Assembly (NCBI RefSeq): GCF_036324505.1
Contig: NC_086356.1
Coordinates: 14,493,244-14,557,243 of the forward strand
From: Eleginops maclovinus
Taxonomy: Eukaryota; Chordata; Actinopteri; Perciformes; Eleginopidae
Reading direction: 5' to 3'
Length of the DNA: 64,000 nucleotides
Part shown: one piece after another, positions 1 to 14,552 of the stretch
Layout of the letters: each line of letters starts with the position of its first letter
Position numbering within the stretch: the stretch's first letter is position 1
Program-made: the position numbers and the translations under genes
The notes under the pieces: model-generated
Databases searched by the model: none
What the model was told of the DNA's origin: nothing
Seen by the model: only the letters and a program-made list of their open reading frames with translations

Positions 1-29
1 GAATACACAATGAGATTATTTAGATAGAT

Positions 30-353
30 AGAATCGGAGGATGAAACCCTCTTTATTTGTCACATGCATGCACACAGCAGAGCACACACAGTGAAATTAG
101 TCCTCTGCATTTAACCCATCCTAGTACTAGGAGCAGTGGGCAGCTATCGTGCAGCGCCCGGGGAGCAATGGGGAGGGGGGATTGGAGGTGTCCGGTGCCT
201 TGCTCAAGGGCACCACAGCAGGGCCTAGGAGGTGAACTGGGACCTCTCCAAGTAGCAGTCCACTTTCCATATTTCAAGTCTGTTCGGGGACTTGAACCGG
301 CGACCCTACGATTCCCAGTCCAAGCCCCTACTGACTGAGCCACTGCTGGACAT
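30..353 (-). repeat. tRNA-derived SINE, near full length
   Basis: Read on the minus strand, the element starts near 353 with a tRNA-like head. An A-box-like motif (TGGCTCAGTCAGTAGG) lies at about 326-342 and a B box (GGTTCAAGTCC) at 288-298, at normal spacing for a polymerase III promoter. A non-tRNA body follows, then a tail near 30-60 containing AATAAA and short TAGA repeats. A second copy at 2216-2432 shares both ends. Similar sequences are common in teleost genomes. I cannot assign a family name with certainty; V-SINE-like is possible. A short ATTTAG on both sides may be a target-site duplication, but the evidence is weak. Confidence 0.8.
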
Positions 354-1166
354 TTAGCCTGTCAGGCGAACGTTGACTTCAAAAAGTTGTCTCTCTCATC
401 TGCTCGAGAATGCCTGCTTGAAATTCAGATTGCGTCATGTTTTGTTTCTGTCGTTGGCTTGGTACCTTCTGTCTCCAGCTGTGAGAAGGAGAGTGTGCTG
501 CAGATACTGCTGAGTGGTGCGGCACAGGGTGTAGGACTCTTATCTTCTGTACTAATGGCCTGAGAGTAGCTTCTTACTCTTTAGAGACTGCATTTTCTCA
601 AACACCAGACAAGATAAAGCCGCTGTCGCTGTGTTGGCTCGTGTGATGGGATGTTACTTTTGTCTGCATGTACAGTGTAAAGATATGCGAGTAGGAGCAT
701 GGGGCAACCTGTGTGTTGTCCAGGTTTTCTGTTATAGAGACCGGCTGTTGAAAAAATAAACTGCTTAGAATTCATGTCTCCGGCAGACAGACTGTAGGTT
801 GAAGGACAAACAGAAAGTCTTGTCTTTGCTGTGCGTACCACCCTTCAGTCTCCCCTCTATCCCTAGACCACCCACTGGTTTCACATCTCTTTCTTCCCAA
901 ACCTCTGGATGAGTCACTTTCAATAGTCGGGCTCTGTCAAGAGTTTATGAATTAATCAAACTTTTTATTTTTTATACCTCTGTTCTCTCACTTCCCACAC
1001 TTCCCTTGACATGATCACACATGGGTTTCATTGGCATTAAAATGCAAAACACCTCTTGCCCTAACATGGCTCTCTTGGTTTATCGTTCGCTGCAGAAAAC
1101 CTCTGGTTGGTTAACGTCGTCTTATCTATTATTGGCCCCCATGGAAATTCAAATTCACTCGCCTGC

Positions 1167-1610
1167 TAGGGTGGAAAGTAACTGAGTATGTTTACTCAAG
1201 TACCACAATTGAATATTATTTGACCTAAATTGTACTTAACTGGAGTATTTACATTTATCCCTACATAAATGCTTCTGCTGCTATACATTTTTGAGATATT
1301 TTACTTTTTACTCACTTAACTCACGGTACTAGTTATAATATGAAGCACTGTACTCTGAATATTTAAGGAAAATCCAGTATACTGATAGAATTGGCTCCAA
1401 ATTGACAAACTACAACATTAAAATGCTCTTCCATTTCTTATTGATAGTACAATATTCTATATTCTTTATAATTCAAATTACAATTAAGAGTACTTTTACT
1501 TGTGATATTGTGAGCACCTCTACTTCTACTTACAGTAACATTTTTAATTCAGAATTCTTACTTGTAATAGAACATTTTTAGACTATAGTAATTTTCACTG
1601 CTCGACTGTG
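1167..1610. repeat. degenerate hAT-like non-autonomous element
   Basis: The left end reads GGGTGGAAAGTAACTGAGTA followed by ACTCAAGTAC-type motifs. The right part has CTTCTACTTACAGTAACATT and a TTACTTGTAAT motif, and ends with a degraded CACTG. This matches my memory of a very common teleost repeat that begins with a GTGGAAAGTAACT motif and ends with CTTCCACCACTG. The copy has many substitutions. A separate fragment of the same right end is at 23581-23679. Family assignment is from recall and was not searched. Confidence 0.55.
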
Positions 1611-2215
1611 ATTTTTGAATATTTAGAAATGTGGGAGTGTCTTCCTTCTAAATTGTAAAGATGTGAAGCATGGCAGCTAAGGAGAGTTTAAAAGGCACAT
1701 TTGACAAAGTCACTATTGTTATACTCGGAGGCTTTCATCATCTGGCAGCATCTTGATAGCAGACACATTACAGGCTGATTCTTTGTTTATTCAAACCTTT
1801 GTGATGGAGGGGGTGCTAATCAGTGAGAGTGGTCGCTGCATACTTGGTTGCACATGATTGAACGGCAACAAAAAAAGAAGTCACCTCACTCCTCAGGATG
1901 TCACTGTTGTTGTTGTTCTAGACATTTATTTATTACCCTTGAGAGAAAGCCGAAAGACAGGGTTCAGAACAAGGGGACAACTTGAAGTTATATATTGTGA
2001 AATAAATAAAATATAAAGGGAAGTAAACATATCACGAAGCACAGAATAACACGTTGGAGAGGCCCTGCATAAATACTGCCTAACCCACACACACAAATAG
2101 AGACGAAAAGAGTTGATTAAGAGATTAGTCGATCGACATCAATTTAATTGGAAACTATTTTAAGCAAGTTCATCAGTTCAAGCCTCTCAGATTTGTTGCT
2201 GTTTTTGTTTTAGAA

Positions 2216-2432
2216 TTAGAATCGGAGGTTTGTCACACACGTGTACATGGGCACAGCACACACAGTGAAATTGGACATCTGTACCCTGGGGGGGTTCAAA
2301 GGCACCACGGCAGTGCCCAGGAGGTGAACTGAGACCTCTCCATGTAACAGACCACAGTCCTTAGGTCTGTACGGGGACTTGAACCGGTGACCCTACGGTT
2401 TCCAGGCCAAGTCCCTACAGCCACTGCCGGAC
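2216..2432 (-). repeat. tRNA-derived SINE, internally deleted copy
   Basis: This is a second copy of the element at 30-353, in the same orientation. It shares the AGAATCGGAGG end, the body motif around ACACAGTGAAATTGGACATC, and the B box at 2375-2385. About 100 bases are missing relative to the first copy, mainly in the central body, and the A box has lost about seven bases. It is therefore a dead copy. Confidence 0.75.
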
Positions 2433-5400
2433 TCAATCTGAAAGTTCACAGAATATGTTAGAATTTTGGTTAAACAAAACAAGAACATTGTTCATTCTTC
2501 TGGTCATTTTTCACTCTTCTCCGACAATTCATATACAGGGAAATGAATCCATCAAATAATTGGTAGAATAACTGGTAAAGACAGGAATCCTAAATTGAAA
2601 CACCATCGCCAATCCAAATGTACAACCCTGAGAAAGGTAGGGGAGATCCCTGAAAAAACGAAACAAACATAAAAAGGAAAAGCTTTGGCAGGCCAAGTCC
2701 AAGAAGGCTGCATCATCAGGACTACTGAGGAGCTTGAACGCATACAGGACAAAGAGAAGTACAACCTTCACACTGAGCCGCACCACTTCGAGGGTTCTCC
2801 TGCCAACTTACAGTTTGGTGCTCACTCAGGCCAGCAGACCCCTGCACTTCCTCTCTAATGTGTTCAAAGACTGTTGCGCCTTCTGTGTCCTCCCAGGGAG
2901 AACAGCTTGTAGTGTGATTATGTAATTGAAAAATGAGTGCGTCACATCTTTTTTTTTTTCTCCAAAACACGGGACAGCTTACTGAGTTATGTGATTGAGT
3001 AATTAGAACCAGTTAATGCGGATGTTTAGCATGCTTGTTCTTTCTAAGTAAGGACACGCGAGGGGGGCATTTACCTGGAATTAGACGGGAAAATCCAATT
3101 TGACGCCAAAACATATTTAAGAAGAAAAATCTGCAATGCTCACAAGTTAGATTTTTTTTAAAGACATTTAAAATGTTTTAATTTCCTTTGCTTTTTAAGC
3201 GCTAGGGAAACGAGGACAGCTAATAAACAAATGTGCATATGTCCTTAATCTGTAATCGTTGTAATTGTCCCTATGAGCTCTGGTGCTGATGAGGGGTCGA
3301 CTCCTGTCCTTAGCAGCATTACTTCCTGTTGGTCTCAGAGTTACTCGTTGGTATCAATAGCAATCGCTGCTGAGGGTGACGCAACACTGGGACGATGATG
3401 AAGCATTGATTGCCTTCCCGATCACTTAACCAGTCACATCCTTTTCGACGGGACTGTTGGAGGCACCATGTTGTGACTAATGAATCCAAATGCTCCCAAG
3501 TTGTAAAACCCAACAAGCACAGTCAAACACAGTCTAATTATAGAGATGTTTATAATACTTAAGATCAGTTTAAATGCATGTGATAATAAAGTCAGAGGTT
3601 GGACTCCTAAACTTAAGGCAGAGCTGCTGAGAGATGAATATGCAGTATCTGATGTCCCTTGTTTTGCTCCATCAAAGGTCTAATTTTATTTACAAAATCC
3701 GGAGTAACTGAATACATCTTCTGTGTTAGCTACATTTATTAAACTCCAGGGGATTGTAGAGAAAAGGAAAAAAGTAGAAGCTGCATTTTCTGGTGTTAAT
3801 ACTGCAATGACTCATTCTTCTCAAAGAACAGAGACCAGCGCAAGAAATAACATTTGAATAAGTCTATGTGTCTGGGAGATTTCTAGTGGTTCTTCACACG
3901 TTAAATATACTGTGGGGAATTGCATGTTTATGTCTGTTTGCTGATGACCCTACAGTATGTACTCGGCTGCTACAACCATGATGCACTGCACCAAATCTGC
4001 TGTTAGTCACTTTCTGTAAGTGCGGGAATGATACAAACTCAAGGAATCAAACTAGTAATAATATCGACGTCATTGCTGCATCATTCTTCGTCACTAAAGG
4101 TCTCTCTTTCTCTCTGTCTGATAACACCACCTGCATGGGAAATGTTGGGAAATGTAACACCTGCTTCCTCGATATATTGAATCTGAGACAGGATTTCTTC
4201 TGCCAATAATTCATTTGGCTTGAAAACATTTGTTGCAGCAACTATTCGAATGGATTTCCATATTCTCCTTCAAGGTTTTAGTGTTATAAAAACCCTTCAC
4301 AGTATAACACGCAGCTCTCCTGTTGCTTTACCACAAACATGCTGCTTTTAGCAATGCTACTTTACTATCATTTTGACAAAATATTCTTCAGCTCCATACT
4401 GAATGAATACCTTCTGACTCATTAATCTCGAAAAATACCATAACCGTGTTTTTTAGGACACTACAATATCAACCAACAATTTGAATCTGTTTATATCTAA
4501 ATTGGCATAGCATCAATGATGTCTCACCTGTTGAAATATAAGCTAATATAATAGTGGAATTAAATGTTGTTTTTGTAATTTTCAAATAGCAGCAGTTAAG
4601 CGTTGTAGTTGTAACTTTTACAATTTTTATGTATTTCACAACTACATGTATTGATTAATTTGACCTCAAGCAGTTCATTTCAGATCTGTTGACAGTATCA
4701 CAAGGTTTAGTCGGTTAAGATATCAAAACCGTTTTTACAGACATCTCTTAGCAAATCTTGTCTAAACTAATTTCTTCTTGACTCTACAACACAAAATCGT
4801 TCACAAAATGATTAACTGCTAACACAACCCTGTTATCAATTGCCCATTACTAATTCATAATAGGCAGTGACTCTTCACATATATCCGTTCTTCAAACAAG
4901 CAGCCAAGTAACTGTGGCCGATGGAAAACATGGTTGACATTTCACTGGGAGATTTCACCTGCTCCTTTTAGATTTCCATTAAAAAAATATGTGCTGTAAT
5001 GTGTCCCACAATAGCGCCTTCATCTTGTGCTCTATATAGGTAAACACCAGAAATGTGACACACAGAGCAACAAGATGTGACCTCAATTCCCGTGCCCTAT
5101 ATAAACTATACTACAATAAGATTATATGACACGCACACGCAGCAAGCAACACAGAAGGACAAATAGCTAAAACGTAAAGTGAGTCACCCCGGCTTATCCG
5201 TTTTCATCCGGGGAACGCTACAGTTCTCTGCTTTTCCATGCATAGGAATATGTCAACACAAACATCATGCCGTGTTGCCCACCATCTCAGCCACATGCTA
5301 AATGTACACATGAAAGACACCTAAGGCTCATGACTGCACACATGGCATTTTACGAGGTTGGGTGGGTTTGTCCTTTGTGTGTAAATAGAGTGTTCAGTGT

Positions 5401-7178
5401 GCTGTGTGCCAGTAAAATACAACACTCGCTACAATATACTTCCTTTCCGTTTAAATTGTCGAAAAAACTGTGTATATTTTTTATATAGATAGTAGTTTGA
5501 AGCCTTTAGCGTTGAAGAAATTGCCAACTGGACTCTTGCTTGTTATTAAAGCTGGCAAGTGCAATTATCACGTATTTTGTAATCAGTCTTTGGAAGAATA
5601 CACTAATCAGCATAGAGATGAGAATTGGTGAGTCATCCAGGCCACATGATTAGCTGTAAATGTTGTCATTCAGTTGATGAACAGCATGGAGTCGAGCATA
5701 AATGCCGTGACAAAAGGAGGCACCAGCGTGTGCTATATTACAGTGTGGCATGTGGAACTATGTCAGCCTGCAGAAAAAAGACGGGGATTAATAACTTTTT
5801 TTCTCAAGGTTTCATATTTCTTTCACTGTTTTGGGTGAGATATGGCTTCTTTACGGAGCGCCTCCTCAGCAGTTTTTTGTTCACAGGAGGTGAGGTTATT
5901 GGAGGAGTCAGCATCTTGTCTGGAGAGAGGTGTCACATTTGTCTCCAAATAGGAAGTTACTGGGTTTCACAAATCTAGGCTCCATAGACCTTGGGTTGCT
6001 CACGATGTCTCCGGGCAAAAAAAACGTTTGACGTGTACTGTATTAATGAGGAGTCTAAATCCTGCTCTGACTCTGTGATGTGACTTTTCCTGAGGCCAAG
6101 AAAAAGTCTGGAAAACAAAAAACAATAAATTCTTTATGTACTACCATACTGCATAAGGGAATACATTTGCAAGCCTTAGTGATAGTACCTCATAAAGATT
6201 AAAAATGGTTGTCGGGCTTAGGGTTCCTGCAGAAGCACCCCAGTTGGAAATCAGGGTTCATTAGACTTTCCTTCGAAGTCCCGTTTTTTAATTCTCAAAG
6301 ACTTACACAAGGAACAGGTACGTTCACTTAGTACGACATGTCAATCCCTCATACTTCACTCTCCGTATAGCATTTTGTGAAAAACTAATGAGCGATAAGT
6401 GGAGTCGTAGAAGCTGATCTTGAGCGGCAGAATAACACTTTTGTCTGGCTGCGTCTCTGCGTGTTTCCGAGTCGTCGGCGACGGATCAGCTTCTTTTCAA
6501 ACATCTTACTCTGAGTAATGAGACAAGTCCACAATGAATTGGCTTCTGATAAACACAGCTGGACACATTATTGGATAATAGAGGCCTCATGAACCCGACT
6601 GGCGATGAAGATTACTCGTCAAAGGCGCACAAGACGACATTCTCACTTCGAGCGGGGAACACATGCCGTGAACGTTAAGAGGAATCACCCTCACCCAGCA
6701 ATTCCCTTCGTTTGTAGCAAAGCGCTTTAGCGAGAGCTCAAGAGAGTTCATTAGGGACTCACTACTATACTACTACTATAATATGTTACATGACTTTCGG
6801 CTTCATGTGTGTGTTGTATTGTACCTTATTATTTCTGTTACCATGCCTCCAATGCACTGAATCCCCCTTATAAAGATCAAAGCTGAGGAGAAAGAGGGGG
6901 AACAACGATCCAGAGCTGGCCTCCCTTTTACCCGAAGCTTTAAGGGAAACAATTTCTCCGACTTGTGTAAATAATGCAAGTTCTTTTTGAGTACTTGCCA
7001 ACATGAGCTGTTTTGCTTCCTTTGGCAAATTGGAAATAAATAAAGCCAGGTCCAAAAAGGGGGTTGAAAGATTGAATGAAAGAAAAGAGGAAGAAAAAAG
7101 ACAGGTAGAAAGTTCAGCCACTCAGCGAGGGCATTAGCTGTGAGGCATGAAGAGTGTGTATGGCCCAGTGTTTGATAG

Positions 7179-7652
<474 letters not shown>

Positions 7653-7844
7653 TGACTTCCGAGTCTCCTGTGTGTCTGTGCTGCTGCATGTTTGTGCTGC
7701 TGATAGCTTAACTTAAAATGATCTTGATATAACTCTTGATCATGGCAGTTACTTGACGTTGTAAATCTAATCACACCTTTCTACAGTTCAAACACTCACT
7801 TCTCATTCTCTTAGCAACTCTCGATTATCCCACAGTTGCTTAAA

Positions 7845-7890
7845 AATGTCCCAAATTGGGATCAATAAAGTCATTCTATTCTATTACACT
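7845..7890 (+). repeat. LINE-like 3' tail relic
   Basis: A TCCCAAATTGGGATCAATAA motif is followed by AAAGTCATTCTATTCTATTA. A GGGAT-AATAAAG motif followed by short tandem units is typical of the 3' end of several fish LINEs. Only the tail is present, so the clade cannot be named. Confidence 0.4.
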
Positions 7891-10800
7891 CCTTTTGGTT
7901 TTGTTAATGATAGCCACCGTAGCTTGATAACTATCAAAGCCTCCCACCCTCTGGTGCTCTCTCCTGTTCTACCTGCCTCATTTTTGGTTAATTCCCTGCT
8001 TCCTTGACTGGTAACAGCAAAAGTAGTATAATTGATTGGTTGGAGGCCGGAATTGTAGCGTCCGAAGCTTGGCTCCGCACCTTAGAAAGTCAGTTGTTAG
8101 CTATAGTTAGCAAGCCCCCTGTAGCCGGTGCGGAGCTTCTAGAGAAAGAGCTAATATATGTAATTTCCTTTCAATCAAAGCAGCAGCTAAATTACATGTA
8201 ATGAAAAAGTAGATATCATCTATTCTCTTGTGTCAAGGTAAGCAATGCTAATAACTAGTTGGATCGTATTAAAGTATATATCTGAGAGCAGAATTTCCTG
8301 CTCATTAGAGCTCTGTTTAAATACATTAGGTCTTCTCTCAGTGCCCTTATGGACCAATGGGCTCTCACAGATCAACACATGTGGGGCCATGACAAGGAAG
8401 GAGGATTTTCTTCCCCCAAGCGGATCTCATAAGGCCAACGGGGTGTGGAGGTCCGTGGCCTGACCTGCAACCTCTTCGTCCCTCCGCTGCCAGCGAACAC
8501 ATTTTATTCTTCCGTTTCATTGCAGTCCCAACCGCATCAGTTTTTATTTTTTTGCTTTTTTTTTTCGTGTGGAAGGTGATTATCCAGCATTTCAGCGAGC
8601 CACCATCTGTGATCCCGCTGAGGGGCCTGGGCAATTCCCAGAACACACGGCCATGACTGATGCGTTCTGTGTTCGCTCGCACGCAAGAACATCACTTTAA
8701 CTCACAAAAGTTTTCCTGCGCTTACTCTGCAGAACTCAATGTACATACAGCATTGTAGTGCAGGGGATTAAAGTCTTCTATTTTCTTGATCCACTTAAGG
8801 ACATAACTCTTCATTTCAATCATAAATGACCTTGAATTTATTTTTTGAGTTAGATTATGTAAACACAGACGGACTGATTTATGTAACATTTATGCTGATG
8901 TTTTTTTTTTTACATATGAATAATATTTCAACAGAAACAGAATTCATCTTTCATTGAAGTGAAAAAGGAATGAACAGAAATTGATCAAGCTCTGGGGATG
9001 CAAAAAGACTCACAATTATCATTAATAGAGCTATCATTAGTGAATTTTTCAATCACCTTTTACTGTTTCCAACTAATTTTTCATATTTGCAGATATTTAT
9101 TTCTTGTGTGAAAGTCAAGAAAATATTTTGGGGTTTTGGACTGTTTGTAAAGAAAACTAAATACTGATTTTTAACAATTTTCTGACACTTAATAAGCCTA
9201 TGACGTATAAAGGAATCATTAGCAAATTAGGGCTAACCAACTATTATTTTCATTATCTGCTGATACTTTTTCTCAGTTCAAAATTTGGGCTGTAAAATGG
9301 TTATAAAATCTCCAAGGAATTTTACCATAGATGACAAAGAAAAGCAGCAGCATTTTAGTGAATGTTAGAAAATGTTGCTTAAAAAATGATTTAACCGTAA
9401 GTGTTAACTACCTTATAGATGAATCAACCATATTACTCAGCTTTTAAGCAATCTAAATGATACTTAAAACATAATTGTGAATTGCAGGCTGACTGTTTTT
9501 ATTAAAGCATCCTCAAGCTAGGAAAGTACTCATCAATTATTCTGCAGGATGTTGTAGCCATGATTCTTATCAGAGCGTCAGCAGAGTCACCTTGGCTGTG
9601 ACTACAACAGGACATGCTAAAATACCATTTCATTACCATGCACATAAAAGCATTTAGCCGTTATCTATTTATTCTAAAAGGCTGGCCTGACCTTGCCAGC
9701 TGCTTCCATGGTCAATGAAAATCCAGAGAACAATGGCTCTGTGATTGCTCTGACGTTTTTGGTGCAGTGTTGCAGTCTCGTTATACATGGCACTTAAAAT
9801 GTGTCATTAGGTGCGCAGGCTTTTATGCCTTTATGTAAAACAATACTAATTGCTGCAGTGTTGTTATGATACAAAGACACAGACAACCAAAAACAAGAGA
9901 AAGGAAAAGGTGGAAATGGTGAATTCCAGGGGACTAATCTAAACACCACGCTAAAGAAGTTCTATTAAATGGGATCATGAGTCCTAATCATTCAGTGTCA
10001 TCATCCTTTAAAAGATAGCGATAAGGAAAAAGGCCATCCTTACACTAATTATCTACATGTTTTTTTTTATTCAGGTTTGGATTGACAGCAGAACTAATAT
10101 CAGATCAGAAATAAAAAGCCGTAAAACACCACTGTGAGTGGAATGGAAAATCTAATTCCCAGCATGGAGCCAATTTCCTTATAAGCGGGAATTTATCATA
10201 ATTGAAAACGTGGTTATATGATTGATTGTTGCAAAATTAACTGATGTCGGAGCACAGTCTTACAAAAATTAATGACAGAAGGTCGCCGGCAGCAAACAAG
10301 TCAGCGGTTGGAAGTCACTGTTTGATTTAGTGACATGTGTCTTTCTCAGTATGTGTACATCTGCTTCACCGCAAATCGGCTTAATCTACATCACACTTTG
10401 GCCTTTCCGACTTCCCTCAGGGCATAAAACTGACAACATTGAAACTGCGAATGCCATGTTTGCGGTATCAGAGCCCCAGTGTGTAGCCGTACTCCGATTG
10501 GGCTGATTTACTGCATGGCTGTGCATATCAGTGGAGCAGGCTTAGGAGCAGCAGGGATGGGTTCAGGGGACTCAGCCTGTAGCCATTACATCTATCGCTG
10601 CCACAGCTGGGGGGACGGAATCATGCGGAGAGGGATGTTGGTGTGAGGTTAGACATTAGCTAAGGACAGATGAGGTTTATGAGAAGGAAGGGAAAGACTC
10701 ATGTAAGTTATTATTACAATCAGGCAAAACTTTTTTCTGATTAAAGAAAATGTATTGACCTGAGCACAAGATGATAGAAATATGAAGTCTCTGGCGTTTA

Positions 10801-11248
10801 GACCCAATCGTTATATGATGTATCTTTGGGAATCACCGCTTGGGTCTAGACACTGGTGGTGATGTTGATAGGATGAAGAGCATGATGCAGATCTTGATTT
10901 GGTGAGGAATGGACTTTTGATGAGCTCAACCAAAGGTGGATGGGGGGAAGAAGGGTCTTAGCCATGTCGCCTGAAATCACAGCTGTCCACAGGAAAGAGA
11001 AGAACAGATGTAAGGTTTAACTGCAGCACAATGATGGGCTGTTCCTGGCAAAATTAAGGGTGACGCCAATAATGGCCTATTAGAGGCAGCTGGGGAAGTG
11101 GGAGCGAGAATGAGTGATGTAGGTATTCTTCCTGATTGAACTTGGAACAAAGCTTGATTATTGTTGACATGACAAACTCAAATACAAACTACTGCATGGT
11201 AAAAGAAAGGAAGGCTTTCATTGAGAGGATGTAAGGAAACAAAATCAA

Positions 11249-11330
11249 AGTTCAAGAGTTTTTATTATCATATGCACAGTAGCTACAGTGTAGAGGGAGA
11301 TATACAGTAGGGGAATCAGAGGAATGGGGG
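11249..11330 (-). repeat. short retroelement 3'-end relic
   Basis: The segment starts CAAAGTTCAAGAGTTTTTAT and contains TTATCATATGCACAGTAGCT. It resembles common teleost LINE 3' ends of the type that read TTTATTGTCATATGCAC in antisense. It is short and divergent. The orientation and class are inferred from recall. Confidence 0.4.
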
Positions 11331-12303
11331 TGAGGGTGGAAGGAAATAATGAAGAGCTGAATCACTGTAAGCCTGCAGACAGCTGTGTGTCAGCAGCATG
11401 TAGGGCATTGTGTAAGGACAAATATAATCACTGCCTTATTTCATATTGATTGTAGTATAAACTGTATTACCTGTCTGCCCTAAATTCAACAAGTTAAATG
11501 TGCAGCCGTCTGTCATTACTATTTAAAGGATGAAATAGTAATACTATACTAGAAGCATTGTCATTGTAGAGAAGCGAAAATGCTGTAAGGGATTAGTTCA
11601 ACATTTTTGTGAGATTTGCTTATTCACTGCCTTGCCTGCCTTGATGAAAAGATACATATTTAACGCCCAGACATGAGAGGGGCCATCAATTTCTCATTAA
11701 CTCTCGTCAAGATTTCCCATAATGTTTATTTTCTTCATTATTATTTTTCCCCGTAATGGTTTTTAAAATTGGACTGCTATTACATAAAGTGTCGTGACAT
11801 TTCTGCAAACATTTGATTTACCCTTTTAACAGCTTTCTAAAATAAGATATGGGTATTTCCTAACCCAGAGATACAAATAGGTAAAAACACTTTTTTTTAA
11901 AACTAACCCACTTAAAAACCCATTTATCAAGAGACCATTTTTGCTGAACAGAATACAAGTGATATTTAATATTTCCATGCGATGTTATTTCTTGCAGATA
12001 AAAAAAAGCGCCCCTCTGACTGTATTATATCAACAGGAAGGCTGACAGTGCCACTGGCAAGAACAGAAGTGGGTTAATTTGGTACTAAATGGTTCACCCC
12101 ATTGTGAGTGTAGTGAGTGTAGTACTGACTATCTCTAGAGAGAGACAGAGGATAAGAGACAAAGTGAGAGACTTACTTAGAGAGGAGGAGTGTAGTCAGC
12201 ATTTATCTAAATTACTCCATTACAACGTATGACTGGATAATCAACCAATAAAATTACACATTTAGGATTATATCAAACCAGTTTCTTTCTGAAAGAGGAA
12301 TCA

Positions 12304-12767
12304 CTTCAAGGGACCCTGTTATGGTCACTTTCAGGTTCATATTTGTATTTTGTGCCTCTACTGTGACATTTAAACATGCTTTAATGTTCAAAAAGCTCTT
12401 TATTTTTCTCAAACTGCCTGTGCTGCAGCACCTGTTTTCACCCTCTGTCTGAAACCAGAGCCCAGGCTGCTCTGATTGGTTAGCTGGCTGGCTCTGTTGT
12501 GATAGGTCAACCGTTCATAGATGCCCTGTCTCTTAGCCTATCACGTTCAATGTGTTGGAGCACTAGCCAATAGAAGCACAAGTGTTACATAGTGATGTCA
12601 TTATGTTAAGGAAGTAAATGAAGCAGTCCAATTGAGGCATTTCTCCATCTGGAGGAAACTTCAGCTTTGGGATTTGAGCATTTGCAGACCATTTACATGC
12701 ACAAAAACCTATAAAACACTCTATAGGAAAGGGAAAATCCCCAAAACATAAAAGGTCCTCTTTCAAG
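12304..12767 (+). mobile_element. 464-bp non-autonomous DNA transposon-like repeat, copy 1
   Basis: The left end CTTCAAGGGACC and the right end GGTCCTCTTTCAAG form an imperfect terminal inverted repeat. The element has no coding capacity. Large parts recur in inverted orientation at 39714-40085, including the segments TCAGGTTCATATTTGTATTT, GCTGCAGCACCTGTTTTCAC, CTGATTGGTTAGCTGG-like and AAATGGTCTGCAAATGCTC-like in reverse. Two diverged copies in one window, plus terminal repeats, support a dispersed MITE-type element. The superfamily is not assigned because no clear target-site duplication was found. Confidence 0.75.
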
Positions 12768-14243
12768 AGATAAGAAGAGTATTTCCTATCACTGAAAAAC
12801 CTAATATTGTGCGCCATTTTTTCACCACAGTGGCCATAGAGCCTGACTATGGACTAGACTGCCATCCTCTCAGCTACTGTTGGCTCTCACCCACAGCTCC
12901 ACTGTGATTACAAGAGGCAGTGTGAGAGAAGGTGTTTATTTTCAGGTGTCAGGGCCTTGGACCTGCTGGGAGGATTGTTTTCACGGCCCTGGCTCTGTCT
13001 GTGGAAAACCTGTGTGAGAAAACAGAGACAGATGAAAATAGATGAGCTGTATTTTATCTTTATTTTCTCTCATTTGGGTCAATACTCACCTTCAGGTCAA
13101 TGTGGACTGAATTTTTTTTCCCGAAAACTAATTACCAGAAACAGGATGTTCTTACATCTCTGTTACTGGCAGAATTGCCCAAATGGAAAAGTCATGTCTC
13201 CAGCCATGCATGTGCTGCATGAAAAAAAATATAGAGTCACAGGCCATCTGGCTCTCTGATAGAGAGGACACAAAGTCTCTCATCCTTTCTTTCATCTGTG
13301 TCCTCCATCCATCTTCCTTTCTTCCTCTGGCCTGTGTAGTGTACCGTTAGTAACAACAATAACAGCAACGGTTTTGATATCTTAATACTTATTTATTATT
13401 TTTGATTTGAATCAAATCTTTTGAGATTCATCCTTCTGAATCCAGAGGACTGAAACTAATTGCAGTGAAAATCTAAAGCACCAGTAGTTACTAAGCAACC
13501 AGAAAATTATTTAACCAACAGCTAATTTTGCATAAATATTTACATTATGGTTGCTATAGTTACTTCACATACCGCTTTGATTTATTTTTGATATTTTATG
13601 AATGAATACAGGAAACTACAAAAGGCATGATTTTGAAATCAAGTAATTGCTACAATTATTTCATATTATTGTATAATAATTTTGAAATGTAATTTTGATA
13701 TTGATTTTGTTTTTTATAATTATTGTGAATACATGAAGTTAGGTCACACATTTATAATAACGGTCTTGATAACATATTGGCATCTTGTAGGAAAGGCAAG
13801 TTGAAAATACCTTTAAATGCATTTTAACTTAAAAAGAAAAAGGATTACGAACAAAAGACAGAGAATCTCTTTGTACTCTGTGGTACCTTAAATGCTCAGA
13901 ATTAAACGACTTACAACAAGATGTTTAAGAGAAATCATGCAAATATGATCAGTGCTGCTGGTTGGCTATGTATGCAGCTCTAGATATCTCCAGGATATCA
14001 GGTATGCCTTGCTAGTTCACATCAGATCATAGCTTGGTTGCCTATTAGGACCCAGCTTCCTGCATGGGTGAGATAATAGGAAGTGCTCTGACACAGCCCC
14101 GGGCATGTACTTGTTCTTACCTTCTTTCACCACCTGCCTCCCTCGTTCTGTCTCTGCCTCCCCCCTCCCACACAGAACCAGGACATGGCACTGTGAGAGC
14201 AAGGCTTGTCCTCAATACAGAGACACAAATACACACTCTGTGA

Positions 14244-14552
<309 letters not shown>

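Noticed and set aside
288..342. A and B boxes considered as a tRNA gene
   Set aside because: They form the head of a SINE with a long non-tRNA body; no intact cloverleaf was established and a second copy shares the SINE ends.
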